Positions 20,579 to 31,165 of a DNA stretch of 64,000 nt are shown piece after piece. The stretch is from Haliclona indistincta (taxonomy: Eukaryota > Porifera > Demospongiae > Haplosclerida > Chalinidae). The position numbers and the translations under genes are program-made. Under the pieces are notes generated by a model. It was not told the DNA's origin. It ran no database searches and saw only the letters and a program-made list of their open reading frames with translations. Location of the stretch: positions 248,001 to 312,000 of the forward strand of contig OZ024785.1 in the NCBI GenBank assembly GCA_964017065.1, read 5' to 3'. The number at the start of each line of letters is the position of its first letter. Position 1 is the first letter of the stretch.

Positions 20579-20976
20579 ATGCATCTAATGATGAGGCCAT
20601 TCCTGCTGAAGAATAAGTGAAACACTGTGACCGCTGCTGATTCAGGCTGAACTAACCGGAGACCAGCTTCATGCAGGTTGACTGACGACTGGTGAACACT
20701 GACTAGGGTAGCTCGCGCTGCTTCGACTGGACTGGTGCTGTAGTCGCGCACTGCGGGTAGAGTGAGTGAAGACGCACCGTATGATCCATCAGAGGTGAAT
20801 AATATAATGCCAATAATTATTAGTAGTGTATAGAATGTCATTCTTTTCATTATAACTAGCAATCTAAGAGAGGTGGTAGAGGAGGAAGAAGGAACACTGC
20901 GGGTAGAGTGAGCGAAGACGCTCCATATGATCCATCAGGTTTTATAAGTTATTGAGACAAACGTCAATACTTGTTT
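20579..20976 (-). other. Exon-like stretch with signal-peptide-like start and a 44-bp duplication
   Basis: A minus-strand ORF (20862-20551) begins with a hydrophobic run (MTFYTLLIIIGIILFTSDG) and continues LPAVRDYSTSPVEAARATLV. I do not recognise it. The phrase cactgcgggtagagtgag and its continuation occur twice (20752-20795 and 20897-20940), a diverged direct repeat. Confidence 0.3.
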
Positions 20977-22220
20977 AACAAGAAATTAAAAAGATTTCTA
21001 TCGAAATCAAAAGGATGTAGGGTTGTGAAATCTACCACTGGTCAACAATGTAAACTAACAAGGAACAAGCATGGAATGGTAACACGATTGACTTGCTAAC
21101 AGACCATAGATCCCTACATCAGTGGCTGCTGTAGTTGACTATAGCTAGTTCAGCTTGTTGCTGTTGACTGACACCTGACGTGCATTCAGCTTGTGACAGC
21201 TTATGTACAGCCACTGATGTAGGGATCTATGGTCTGTTAGCAAGTCAATCGTGTTACCATTCCATGCTTGTTCCTTGTTAGTTTACATTGTTGACCAGTG
21301 GTAGATTTCACAACCCTACATCCTTTTGATTTCGATAGAAATCTTTTTAATTTCTTGTTTGTGTCCTTTTTTCTTTTTCAGTGAAGTGCAGTTTAATATC
21401 ATGCAATTGCTGTGCCATCTTTGTCTCCACCATTGGTTTGGTTTTCCTGTTGTTGATGGCTTATCTTTATTATTAACAATTTTAAACTTGTAGCTAAATA
21501 ATTCTTATGCTGTAGATATCAGCTCGCCTACGCATGCATGAATACAGTTCATACGAGCCCCGCCCACACTTGTTTACGGCGGTTATAATTATCTGGCAAG
21601 GCAGAATGGTGATTCTGCGCTTGCTAGCTTACCGTTCTTCGAAGACTCGGTCTCCAGACAACTATGTGTTCTCCGTGATCTATACGGCGTGGCGATACTC
21701 AAGCTTGTGCTTGGTCACGTGTGCTAACCACAGCTTGGTCACGTGCGTATTGCGCAATCACTATAATTATTAATGGCGTCTAACACTTAGCTGACAATGG
21801 ATCACGATCGAGAAGTCGCGGAATTTATATCGCCGTTTCGCTAAAAACTAAGTTCAAAAGGCACATGCCAGGAGAATTTCACGACTGTTCGTGGGTGTTT
21901 TGGTCTCGGCACTGCTCACGTAAAGGTGCTAGGCGAGTTGAAGAAAGAAAGAAGAAAGAAAGAAAGAAAGAAGAAAACGAAGATGACGAAACTCGATTTT
22001 CACCGTTTCCAGGTTCGTCACTTTAGTAACAATCTCGAGCAATCTCCTTGCTAGTGTAAGGTGGGGCAATGCCAGATAGCAGATTTAAGTGTCTTTGGAC
22101 GTATAATATTCATCACCAGGCAAAATATCAGCGTTTGAACGCTAATACATTGTATGTAGCCGCCATCTTGTTTTCTCGTTCAACCCTACATAGGGAGACA
22201 CTACCGTGTCTCCCTAATAA
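20977..22220 (+). mobile_element. Fold-back composite element, copy 1
   Basis: Near-perfect inverted arms of about 150 bp (20977-21128 and 21208-21358) surround an 80-bp spacer. About 850 bp follow, ending in a terminal hairpin gggagacac-tacc-gtgtctccc at 22193-22214. The whole unit recurs inverted at 55519-56763. Inside lie a GAAA-type microsatellite (21935-21975) and a plus-strand ORF (21534-21773, MHEYSSYEPRPHLFTAVIII) whose counterpart is kept in copy 2. No transposase is recognised, so it is non-autonomous. Confidence 0.8.
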
Positions 22221-22289
22221 TTTTTATGTGTGAATTACATTTTATGTTGATTAGTTTTTGAAAATTTTGATCAGAAAGTAAATTTTGAT

Positions 22290-23045
22290 CAGAAAGTATC
22301 AGAAAGTCTGCAACGTTCTTGTCTAAAAATCTTCCCGCTGATACTGAACAGCCTTACCACTGGTGCAGATGAAACACACACTAACGAATTGCCAGTTTCG
22401 CTAACTTTGGGTAAGATGTCTGTTGCTCTTTCCAAAATTATAGTGGGTTTTCATCTTCTTTGAGGTTGGGCAATGCAAGGTAGGAAGATACCTCAGCTTG
22501 GATTGATGTAGTTGTAGTAGTACACGTTGCAGAGCTAGCCTCACTAAAAAGATAGCTTAACAGCTTGGATGGTTCTTTTCTCTTTTTGGCTGGTGGTCCA
22601 TTGTCTATTGAAGACTGAGATGTAGTCGAACTTTCGTCAATAGCTATGACTGGGGTAGGGCTGCTCTCTGCAGCAGTTTGAGCACGCTGAATTAAAGTAG
22701 TTTCAGATTTTTTAGCCTCTTCGCCATCTTCACACCATTTTATTTTGAACCTTGGATCTAGTACACTAGCCAATATAAACCGCTCCCTGTAATTATTTTG
22801 ACATACGCCTATCCAAAGAGCTTTGTGACACTATAGTAGCTAACTTTGAATGTACTCTCTTATTGGCACCCATCTCTTTCAAGCCATCCTTCACAACCAA
22901 TTGCAAGGTGTGAGCAAAGCATGTGTCGTGTGCAGAACTTGATACTAAGACGATATCACCAACCTCTGGCTCTCCAAGTTCATTCGATTCATCCTTACCA
23001 TCTTGTTCAGCTGCACTTGATGAGCTATCTTCACTGATTGTACAC
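22290..23045 (-). pseudogene. hAT transposase middle and C-terminal remnant
   Basis: The minus strand reads HDTCFAHTLQLVVKDGLKEM|GANKRVHSKLATIVS (22850-22960), MASVLDPRFKIKWCEDGE and, with stops between, SYLALPNLKEDENPL, FWKEQQTSYPKLAKLAIR, SSAPVVRLFSISGKIFRQ (to 22300). CFAHTLQLVVKDGL, LDPRFK and the SSAPVERLFS-like dimerisation block are hAT hallmarks. The region between the two halves is deleted near 22785, and stops and frameshifts break the C-terminus. Confidence 0.75.
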
Positions 23046-23560
23046 ACTGCAATACTTGTTACGTACGCCCATGTAGAGAATTTTTCCAGTAGCTTGACCA
23101 ATGATGATTCCGACCCCAGATTTAGCATTATAGGAATGCTTATGAGACCTCTTGCACCATCCTCCATCCAGCACTACTGATATTGCCGGTACTCCATCAT
23201 GTAGACTTCTTTTTTCAATTGCTATCCTCCTTTCTTCTTTACCTGCTTGCTTCATACTAACTTCCATTTCTCTCCACCACACACTGCCTTTTCTGTCTTC
23301 ATGAATGATCTGTTGGTCATGATCGGGATGCCTATTGCAGACTTCTGTTCTTGCAATGAGGAGTAGCCACCCTCAGTAGACATTGTCCCCAAACAGCAGC
23401 AAAGTTCACTTCCCATCTTTGTCCTTTGGTTATACCTGGTAATCTGGAAGATGTAGGAAAGGCTATTTCCATCCTGCAACCACTGCATCGTGCACTGAGT
23501 ATACTAGCAAGACCACTTCGGGATGTTTCCCCTATCAACGACACCTCTCCTTGTTGATTA
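23030..23560 (-). pseudogene. Mutator-like (PF20700-type) transposase fragment
   Basis: The minus strand reads SARCSGCRMEIAFPTSSRL, VNFAAVWGQ plus (frameshifted) MSTEGGYSSLQEQKSAIGIP, KAVCGGEKW/MWWREMEVSMKQAGKEERR, PAISVVLDGGWCKRSHKHSY, AKSGVGIIIGQATGKILYMG and VRNKYCSV. The order W..G.MS.GGG...L, W...M....E.R and DGGW..R.H...YNA..G....G..TGK.L matches the Mutator-like domain of animal MULE-type proteins. It joins hAT sequence at about 23040 within one reading frame of the shared YCSV/AVC bases. Confidence 0.6.
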
Positions 23561-23747
23561 CATACACGAGATCCTTCTTCTTCCCATGCCTGTGTACTGT
23601 AATGTATTATTGTTAATATTCAGCTTCTGTGATCGCCTAGTGTACACAGATACAGCGTTATGAATATTATTATCATTGCCATAAAATTTTTATGGTACAA
23701 CTACAACGTACTTAGCTGAATGCGCCAAGCTGTTGCCAGAGAGCATA

Positions 23748-23907
23748 TCTAGGGACCCACAGATCCTTTCTTCGTTATCAGCTTTAGTTACCGAGTTATG
23801 TTCACGCATACACTCGAAAAACTGAGCCAAAGCAATTTTCGAATGTATGCGTGAACATAACTCGTCAACTAAAGCTGATATCGAAAAAGGATCCGTGGGT
23901 CCCTAGA
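23748..23907. mobile_element. 160-bp imperfect fold-back element
   Basis: tctagggacccacagatcct is matched by the reverse complement of aggatccgtgggtccctaga. The arms extend about 72 bp with several mismatches to ttcgaaaat around a loop of about 15 bp. It has the size and form of a small MITE; no clear target duplication was identified. Confidence 0.65.
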
Positions 23908-23978
23908 TAACTAAGCTGTCTAGCTTCATGCCAAGTCTAGTCGTGCTACAGAGTGCACACAAAGATATTTTCGATTTC

Positions 23979-24218
23979 TTACTTGACGAAGCTGCTCATT
24001 ACTTCGTGTACTTCGTAACGCACTATGGTAGCACGTCTAGCCACCGTTTTTGCTAAAGACGAAGTGCAGTCTTTGCTCTGACTGGATGACTGGATATGCA
24101 ATGCTTTGTTCAGCCTAACCAACATGCGCGATGCTACGAGTGTTTCTTTAAGAAAACCATTTCTGCTTGCTCGTAAGTGGGCGTGGTATCCCGTAACCTT
24201 AAAATGTATACAAATCAT
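23979..24218 (-). other. Unrecognised exon-like ORF
   Basis: An 79-codon minus-strand ORF with a basic, Ser-rich composition (SKDCTSSLAKTVARRATIV) just upstream of the Mutator-like fragment on the same strand. It may be a first exon of that element; nothing in it is diagnostic. Confidence 0.2.
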
Positions 24219-24369
24219 TTGTACTTAGTCGTTGATCATATTTATGATCTAGATTCTAGAAACATATCAGACATAGATACGAGAAATTGTATTGATAGCA
24301 GACAGAATCCTTCCAAATCAATAGAATATATTTAGATGCAATTGATTGCTTGCAGATACCGTCTCTAAC

Positions 24370-24565
24370 CTCTGGAGCTACTAGAGGGTGACGCTTTTTG
24401 TAGGTCTCTTTTTTCAAATGGTGTTAATTTGTATAGTCCAACACTGCTGAAAACAAGCTTTGCCAAAGTGTGCAATACAAGGATCAAATGTCCTGTCCAC
24501 AACAACGTCATATCATTTTGGATAATTTCTTTTGTCATGTAAGTATTGTAAGCCTTCAACAACTC
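24370..24565 (-). pseudogene. Protein-kinase domain exon remnant (TKL-like)
   Basis: The exon is bounded by an acceptor (ttttag) and a donor (gttagag). It reads GVVEGLQYLHDK, then in shifted frames IIQND, VVVDRTFDPCIAHFGKACF, YKLTPFEKRDL and KKRHPLVAPE. LQYLHD..II.ND and D...CIADFGKA are kinase subdomains VIb and VII; the DFG here reads HFG. With a nonsense codon, frame changes and a mutated DFG it cannot be active. No other kinase exon was found nearby. Confidence 0.5.
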
Positions 24566-25327
24566 CTAAAATAGCAAGTTAGTGTTGAATTAGTTGAAGT
24601 GGTGGAAAACAATGCGATTCTCTTCAGTGTCACGCTGGCTCATCACGAGGCCTGCTCACCTCCCTCACACACTGACATATTCTTGGAACTCTCCCGGTGT
24701 CTTCTAGCTGCAGAAACTAAGCTACTATCATCTCAAGCTATATAATTTTTTCTGACATGTGGTCGCGCCAAACTGGTACTGAATCAAATGTAGATGTTTT
24801 ACTACACCGAGTCACTACAGATCATATCTTCCTCAAGCTATATTCTCTCTTTGCTAAAGCTGTGAACGATCTTGTCGAGCAGTAAGAATGCTTGTTACCG
24901 CGAGAGTATCACTCCAAGCGGCGTGATCCGAATGTCTCTCTATCTCTATGAAGTAGTGGCTGTATATTCGGCTCGGTGGACCATGTAATAGATCGAGAGT
25001 CGACTATGGAATTTGTTACTCGATTCTTTTCTGAACATGTGTTCTATAATCATATTCATAATAATTCATCACGTGACACAATAATAAATAACTGTCCATG
25101 ACAAGTTGCTAAGGTCAGAACGACCTGAATGAATTATGGTGAATATAAATTATAGCACGTAGCATAAAATGCATGCATGCTTCATCGACATGATCATTCA
25201 TGGTTTTTTCATTAGCCAAGCCTCAAGCAGTAAAATGTAATGTTTACATTAGGACTTTAAGAGGTAGGGAGTTTTTGATTCTTGTTATGTGTTTATTGTG
25301 TGTTTTAGTTATTACTAAGTATGCAAA
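24566..25327. other. No recognisable gene
   Basis: AT-rich stretch with no coding or repeat signal that I can support. Confidence 0.4.
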
Positions 25328-26092
25328 TCAGCTATCAACACAAACTATTATCATAATGTTGCAATAGTTATGAAACTCACCTTTCACTATTGCAAAATGT
25401 TGAGTTAGATGTAATGATGACTGATGTGCATGGCTTTCTCTCGCCATTTTCGCACGTATGTTGTGAAAACCCGTTAAAAGACTGGACTGAGCATGTCTCT
25501 GCCTTTTTTGCACTCTTCGCATCATCAATGCCTAATGGAACTGTCATGCCAGCTGCTCATGACACTATCAGAATTCAGCAGGAAGCACTAAAATTTTCAC
25601 TTGAATCTGACGTGGTAGTTTCCTGGAGTTCCAACACTCGATCTTGTAAAGCATCAACTGTGCCTTTCAAATCTCCCATCTGACAGCCCAGTCCTTGTAC
25701 TTTTTCTTGTAGCGAGAACAAAAAAACTTTGTTGCTGTGTAGATGCTTGAATCAGGTCTTCCAGTTTCTTCATCATATTCTCCAGGCCACTACCCATGGG
25801 ACTAATTTCTTTATGGGTTTATTGTCTATCCCATTGGAGTAAACCTGTCTGTTGTGTTTGACCTCAGGGCTCCACTCGTCCCCCTTCCTGTCTTCTTTTC
25901 TAGAAGCACTCGCTGTTCTAAGCTGGCTCTTCTACTTCTATCCAGTGATATCTTGCCTAATCCTGGTCCGTTTAAGTTCCTTGCGGCGTCTGTCATCGCC
26001 CTGTAAAATCCAACCAGAAGGGTATCCAATGTGACTGCTGCTCCTACTGGCCACATACTAGGTGTATTGGGATGTCTGACGACGAATATCAT
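25328..26092 (-). other. Coiled-coil coding remnant of unknown origin
   Basis: Minus-strand pieces: YRAMTDAARNLNGPGLGKIS and EQRVLLEKKTGRGTSGAL (26092-25826), then GLENMMKKLEDLIQASTQQQ and, in another frame, MGDLKGTVDALQDRVLELQE (25800-25600). The last two form a heptad-type coiled coil broken by a frameshift. A retroelement ORF1 or gag origin is possible but not shown. Confidence 0.3.
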
Positions 26093-26134
26093 GCCTTGTC
26101 ACTTTCTGACGATCCCTGGTGTTGTGCCACTTGC

Positions 26135-26590
26135 TTTTTTTTTTAACTTTTTCAACATGAAAATAGCGAAAGCTAATACAAGTCATGTTCTAAAAGAAAT
26201 TTAACTAAATTATATTTAAAAGAAGAGATAGAAATAGTCGATTGGAGAGAAAAAGGGAGTGAATTCCAAAGAACAACAGAATTAGGAACAAAGGAGTGTA
26301 AGAAATAATTTGTACGTACAATAAGATTTAAATAACGATTACTAGTATAAGGTGAGTTATTAAAGTTAATATATATTTACAGGAAAGTAGGAGTAATTGT
26401 ACAAGATACCATGTAGAGTGGTTAATTTTAAATATTGTCTACGTAATTTTAATGGAGGTAAGTCAAGTTCAATTAGCATGTCTGTATAACTCATATCCCA
26501 TCTCTTTAGGCATACCTTACAAGCAAATTTCTGTACTGGTTCAAGAGATTGTATTTGAGAGGCTGTCTTGAGTGAAGCGCTGCCTTTCAT
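26135..26590 (-). pseudogene. LINE (CR1/L2-like) reverse transcriptase 3' end
   Basis: The minus strand reads LEPVQKFACKVCLKRWDMSY, LIELDLPPLKLRRQYLKLTT|LHGILYN, then NYFLHSFVPNSVVLWNSLPF and FKYNLVKFL before a stop. This VQKFA..VC...W, L.PL..RR.YLKL, and SVVLWNSLP order is the extreme C-terminus of CR1/L2-type RTs. A T10 run at 26135-26144 marks the likely tail. The element is strongly 5'-truncated. Confidence 0.7.
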
Positions 26591-27534
26591 GACTGCTCAA
26601 CCATCCATTCTGCTTCCTTCTCTGATGATTGTCCTTCATCATCTGTTCTTGTTTCACCTGTCTCCTCCTCCTCTCCAAATTCCTCTTTTTCTATTTTCTA
26701 CTCTAACTGTCAGAGTTTGTTGACTAGCTGCTTCTTTTGCTTCTCTGGCTCTTGACTTGTTAGAGGCATTAACTTGAGCGGCACAGATTTTTCACTCGGT
26801 GCTTCTGCAATTACTTTTAAATTCAAAACTTAGTCATGTACATTTTCGCAGTTGTAAATGTTTCTCTAACAAGGTGTTATCATGGAAACAGCTTGTTTTT
26901 CCTTCTGATCTCTTGCCTGTTTATCACCTATATAATGTTAGGTAGCTATCACAATGTAGAATTCTCCTTCAATAATAATAACCAGTACTGCCCATCACTG
27001 CAGAGTCAGTACACATGTCTGTTATGAAGCAAGAGTTTTCTTGTATCGATGTGACAATTAAGACTCACACCTTGGTGCATAATTATGCCTGAGCCGGTAT
27101 GATTCAAAATCAGTGACATGAAACCAGACTGCATGAAACTATTATTAACAGTAACGTTAAAGAAATAGTTAACCTGGTTCAATCACACTGACTCTTGTTG
27201 TTGCCAATGTGGTTATCCAGGTGGAGCATGTTGCTTTCGATCTTTCTTATTCTCACAAATTTGGCAATCATACTGCTTCGGATATATCATTCGGAGAAGT
27301 TTGTTATTTCAAATTTAGCCCTCAGGCGACTCGAATTTGAAAATGAGTGAATTGAAGAGAATGTTCAACAATGAAGTTCACAGTTTATGCACGTACACAA
27401 TTTAATAAAGCTATACAATGACTTCCTTGGATTACCAAGCGTACGACACTTAATGGAATTAAAGAAAGTGATACAGACTGTGCTGCAGTACACTGACTGA
27501 GAATTTGAGTAAATTTGGAAGCTATGTGAAGAAT
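26591..27534. other. No confident gene
   Basis: A minus-strand Glu/Lys-rich stretch (APSEKSVPLKLMPLTSQEPE near 26800) with stops may be a decayed exon. Otherwise this is AT-rich non-coding sequence. Confidence 0.3.
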
Positions 27535-27537
27535 CTA

Positions 27538-27850
27538 TAGGTCATGTCTATTTGTTTGGGGGAGTGCCGGTAGGTTTCTGCTTTCATGCACAGTTGGTCG
27601 GCGCATCAGTTCCTTTCCAAACAAAGATTCCCTTGCCTGCTTTACAGCTGGAGTACTAGCTTTTGTAATGCCTCTAAGTTTGCTGTATTTAGATAGCACA
27701 GCATCTGGTGTGATCAAATTCTCATCTTGTGTTAAATGGTGAGGTGTTGCTGAGTGCTGTGACAGTGATTCTGAAGAAGAGGGAGTAGAAGGATTAGTTG
27801 CCAGTACTGTGTTCTGTTGTGAAGATGATGGATGAATACACTGATTTAAT
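27538..27850 (-). pseudogene. BEN-domain-like exon fragment
   Basis: The minus strand reads a Ser/Pro/Thr-rich lead, then DENLITPDAVLSKYSKLRGI, KASTPAVKQARESLFGKELM and RRPTVHESRNLPALP before a stop. KA...AV..ARE.LFG.E.M...TV...R.LPALP resembles the BEN-domain helices of sponge and cnidarian BEN proteins but differs from the BEN copies at 9.4 kb. No partner exons were found. Confidence 0.45.
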
Positions 27851-28009
27851 AACCTTGTGATGAAATAATAGATTAAATAATATCTAAAGATATTATGATC
27901 TGTTCAGGTTATATTCCTCATTTAGAGTATTGCATGTAAAAATCTAGAAATCTGATTGGTTGCAAGCAGGTTTCTAAATGATGTAGACAGTACACCTACT
28001 GATAGGACA

Positions 28010-28677
28010 TAGTCGCTAACTGATAGCTAGAACATGGTCGCCAACTGATAGAACATGGTCGCCAACTGATAGAACATGGTCGCTAACTGATAGAACATGG
28101 TCGCCAACTGATAGAACATGGTCGCCAACTGATAGAACATGGTCGCCAACTGATAGAACATGGTCGCTAACTGATAGAACATGGTCGCCAACTGATAGAA
28201 CATTGTCGCCAACTGATAGAACATGGTCGCCAACTGATAGAACATGGTCGCCAACTGATAGAACATGGTCGCCAACTGATAGAACATGGTCGCCAACTGA
28301 TAGAACATGGTCGCCAACTGATAGAACATGGTCGCCAACTGATAGAACATGGTCGCCAACTGATAGAACATGGTCGCCAACTGATAGAACATGGTCGCTA
28401 ACTGATAGAACATGGTCGCCAACTGATAGAACATGGTCGCCAACTGATAGAACATGGTCGCCAACTGATAGAACATGGTCGCCAACTGATAGAACATGGT
28501 CGCCAACTGATAGAACATGGTCGCCAACTGATAGAACATGGTCGCCAACTGATAGAACATGGTCGCCAACTGATAGAACATGGTCGCCAACTGATAGAAC
28601 ATGGTCGCTAACTGATAGAACATGGTCGCTAACTGATAGAACATGGTTGCTAACCGATAGAACATGGTCGCTAACTG
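28010..28677. repeat. 21-bp satellite (gtcgccaactgatagaacatg)n, about 31 units
   Basis: Unit gtcgccaactgatagaacat plus g, with most units identical and a few carrying gctaac for gccaac. Being a multiple of three, it stays open on both strands (SPTDRTW on plus, MFYQLAT on minus), which explains the two long ORFs here. No flanking exon shows that either is translated. Confidence 0.9.
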
Positions 28678-28797
28678 AAAAATAATGTTATTCGATGTAC
28701 AATAATGAGATGATTACAATAATAATTGTCCGCTCTGTCGCTATAGTATGCGACACTACACAGTTACAACTGTCTGATAGAGTCATGATACACAACA

Positions 28798-29730
28798 CAG
28801 TCACTGCTTCATGTTGATAATGATATTAGAGCAAGAGTTCAGCACTACGGGCAGAGGAGCAGATCCTGATGAACAGGTGTTGGGCTCTATAGTGTTAGTC
28901 ACTACTGGTTGATGAGATAGTTGAGCAGCAGAGCTAGAAGAAGTGATGTTGAGCTCCACAGGATGCAGAGGACTGTTGAGACTGGGGTTGTTCAATATGC
29001 CTGAGATTTGTTCTTGTTGCTCTTCTGATGTACGCTTGTAACTACGGATCCCATCTGTGCTTCTATGGCCGGTTCTTTCCATTATCAACTGTTCGTCAAC
29101 ATTGCGATGAAAGTCTCGTAGCTGCCGTAGCTCTCAGAGAGTGATTTGTCTTATAGCCATTGATTCCTGCTGCATGCTGTGCGAAGTCTCTGCACTACTG
29201 ACTGGAGCTTGTTGTGGCCAATAGCTTGTTTAGAGTACCAGACTTTAGAAGTAGGCTTTAACAGAGGCTGCTGATAGAAGCGTTCAGGAGGTGAGTCCTC
29301 GGGGCAGTGGCCAAGATACAATGTGTTAGCATGATGCAGCACCACCTTTGCACTCACTCGCTTGCTTTTCAGACCTCCCTGTCTGTTTTTAGACACATCC
29401 TCTGTGTATTTGAGATATGGAATCCTCCCTTCTTTCTCAATGAGTTCGATCTGGCAGGGGCTTCTTCTGAGGTCTTGGTGCTCTGCACTTCACAGAGCAA
29501 AATACAGACCATTGTAAAAAAAAAACGGTATCGACCAATGCTTGTGGACTGTGGTCTCCTAATTGTCCTGTCTCCCAAGGTCTCTCCTCCAAAGTGATAG
29601 GATCGGCTTGTTTTCGATTGCTGTTTTCTCCTGCACCTTTCAGTCTCTTCATTTCACTGTCAAGAGTTCGCCTGAAATCATGAAATACTGCATCTTTGTA
29701 GAAGTCAAGCTCTGGATGACCGTTGCATCG
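28798..29730 (-). pseudogene. Crypton-type tyrosine recombinase (DUF3504) pseudogene
   Basis: The minus strand reads FRRTLDSEMKRLKGAGENSN, ADPITLEE, LGDHSPQALVDTVFF, then in other frames YNGLYFAL, EDVSKNRQGGLKSKRVSAKV, PTSKVWYSKQAIGHNKLQSV, GYKTNHSLRATAAT, VDEQLIMERTGHRSTDGIRS|YKRTSEEQ. The HxLR (NHSLR), GHRS and Tyr (SYKRTS) boxes of the YR catalytic domain are present, but a T-run indel near 29520, a TGA soon after and two frameshifts near 29125-29170 inactivate it. Crypton YRs cut and join DNA through the Tyr. It is fused in frame, upstream, to a KRBA2-like tail. Confidence 0.8.
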
Positions 29731-29734
29731 AATA

Positions 29735-29862
29735 CCTTTGCCCATTACCTCAACCACTACGCATGGAAGATGGTGAAAGTCTGTCGATGTTATGTCAATT
29801 CTTAGAATCTTCACACTGAAACAATCTCCACACTCAAAGGTCATTACTCTTGAGCGCTTCAT
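29735..29862 (-). pseudogene. KRBA2-like tail fragment fused in frame to the Crypton recombinase
   Basis: MTFECGDCFSVKILRIDITS|TDFHHLPCVVVEVMGKG matches the GD..SV.I.RID.TSTDFH..PCVVVE motif of the three mosaic copies (8600-8720 and equivalents). The reading frame continues without a stop into the recombinase (GHPELDFYKDAVF). Confidence 0.5.
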
Positions 29863-30251
29863 TCATAGATTCTGATGCATTAGTCATGAAAATTGTAGGA
29901 GGAGATCCAAGGCCAACATTTTCTCGTATGTCTTTTTGCATGTGATGCCTAATTGTGTTTGCCTTGACACTACACAATCAAATAAGTGTACAATTGTGGG
30001 CAGGCAGAGTTAGAGCAGTATTGAAGTTCGCGAGTATTCCAAGGCTCTTTCAGTTCTTCTAACTTTCTGTCAAACATCTTCTGTAACTACTGAAATACTT
30101 TCGCATGCGTTTGCTCACGCGTGACCTTTAGTGTCCATAGCAACGTTCTCCGTTCACTACGCGATCTATGGCGCTCTTCGTACTGGTCCCCCTCACATAA
30201 TAGCTTAGATCTATAATGGTAAGAACTAATGTCTGCTTTATGTTTATCAAA

Positions 30252-30538
30252 GATCCTTGATGGTGAAAGTGATCAGCAGGACATCTGCTCTGACTGTGTG
30301 GAGACCCTTGTAGAAGGGTTAGCCTGTAATGGAATCACAGTGGGTCATTCTTGTCATATTATTCCTACACAGTTGTTTCAGTGGCTTCAATGCAACTGTG
30401 CTGGCTTGTGGACAGGTAATGCTGCATCAATAGCATGTGTTGTACATGTGTTACATGTATCACAGACTGGGAGTGGCAAAACCTACATTATGGGGACTGG
30501 GATTGATGGGACTATGCTACCTGAAGAAAAGGGTAGCC
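30252..30538 (+). pseudogene. Kinesin motor-domain fragment with P-loop, copy 1
   Basis: Three plus-strand exons: DGESDQQDICSDCVETLVEG (to 30317), GFNATVLACGQ (30382-30415) and TGSGKTYIMGTGIDGTMLPE (30466-30538), with GT-AG introns. Together they give GFNATVLACGQTGSGKTYIM, the kinesin ATP-binding P-loop in KIF4/KIF21-like context. Only this part of the roughly 330-residue motor is present, so it is a captured or decayed fragment. A second P-loop exon lies at 51246-51323. Confidence 0.7.
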
Positions 30539-30935
30539 TGTCTATTATTCGTTGTTATCAATAAAATAATTATAATAAACACAATAAAGAATGCAATTTA
30601 TTATCAGTAACTACTAGGAATGAAGACCTCCTCTGAGCAGGGAATTCCCCCACCACAGTTTGATGTCACTGTGGAATTCCCAACCCACACTATGTGCCCG
30701 ACCACGTGATATGGCTGACCTGCTTCGCGGAACAGTGCTGACATCTTTCACTAGTTTCAGCACATCTTTGTGTAAAGCAATCTTTGGTAGTAGACCATGA
30801 TCTCATTGACTACTCTTTAACAGATGTTTCGAATGAGCTGCAGGTAATGGATGATATTAAAAACAACAAAAACACAACACTTTCGTTCAGTACTGCTCTG
30901 TATACTTCGCCATATCCTCTCTCTCCCAGCTTAGC
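30539..30935 (+). repeat. Non-coding flank shared with 51446-51740
   Basis: The sequence downstream of the kinesin exon (ttgttatcaataa, gcccgaccacgtgatatggc, aacagtgctgacatctttt, ggatgatattaaaaa) recurs in the same order after the second kinesin exon, so the unit was duplicated with its flank. Confidence 0.6.
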
Positions 30936-31165
30936 CACATTTGTTGTATGATATGTGGCACTCATTTATCTTGTCTTTAATGTTGCGTCGGACATGAATG
31001 AATGGCCCGATTTGATTATAAGCCCCACCAATGGCTTTAACTGCCTCCTTACGCTCGAGGGTGCTTCCAGTACTTGACTTGTGTATTCTCCTATGGTTCC
31101 AAAAATCTTACTTCACTTGTTCAGTATAATTAATACTATAATTATTATAATAATACAGTTAATTC

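Noticed and set aside
22193..22214. Helitron 3' terminal hairpin
   Set aside because: A hairpin is present, but no CTRR terminus follows it and the other end is a large fold-back, so Helitron identity is not supported.
28010..28677. CRISPR array
   Set aside because: Units are contiguous with no unique spacers and the DNA is clearly eukaryotic.
28010..28685. Two opposing ORFs of 160 and 212 codons
   Set aside because: Pure products of a 21-bp satellite whose unit is a multiple of three; no start context, flanking exons or non-repeat sequence.
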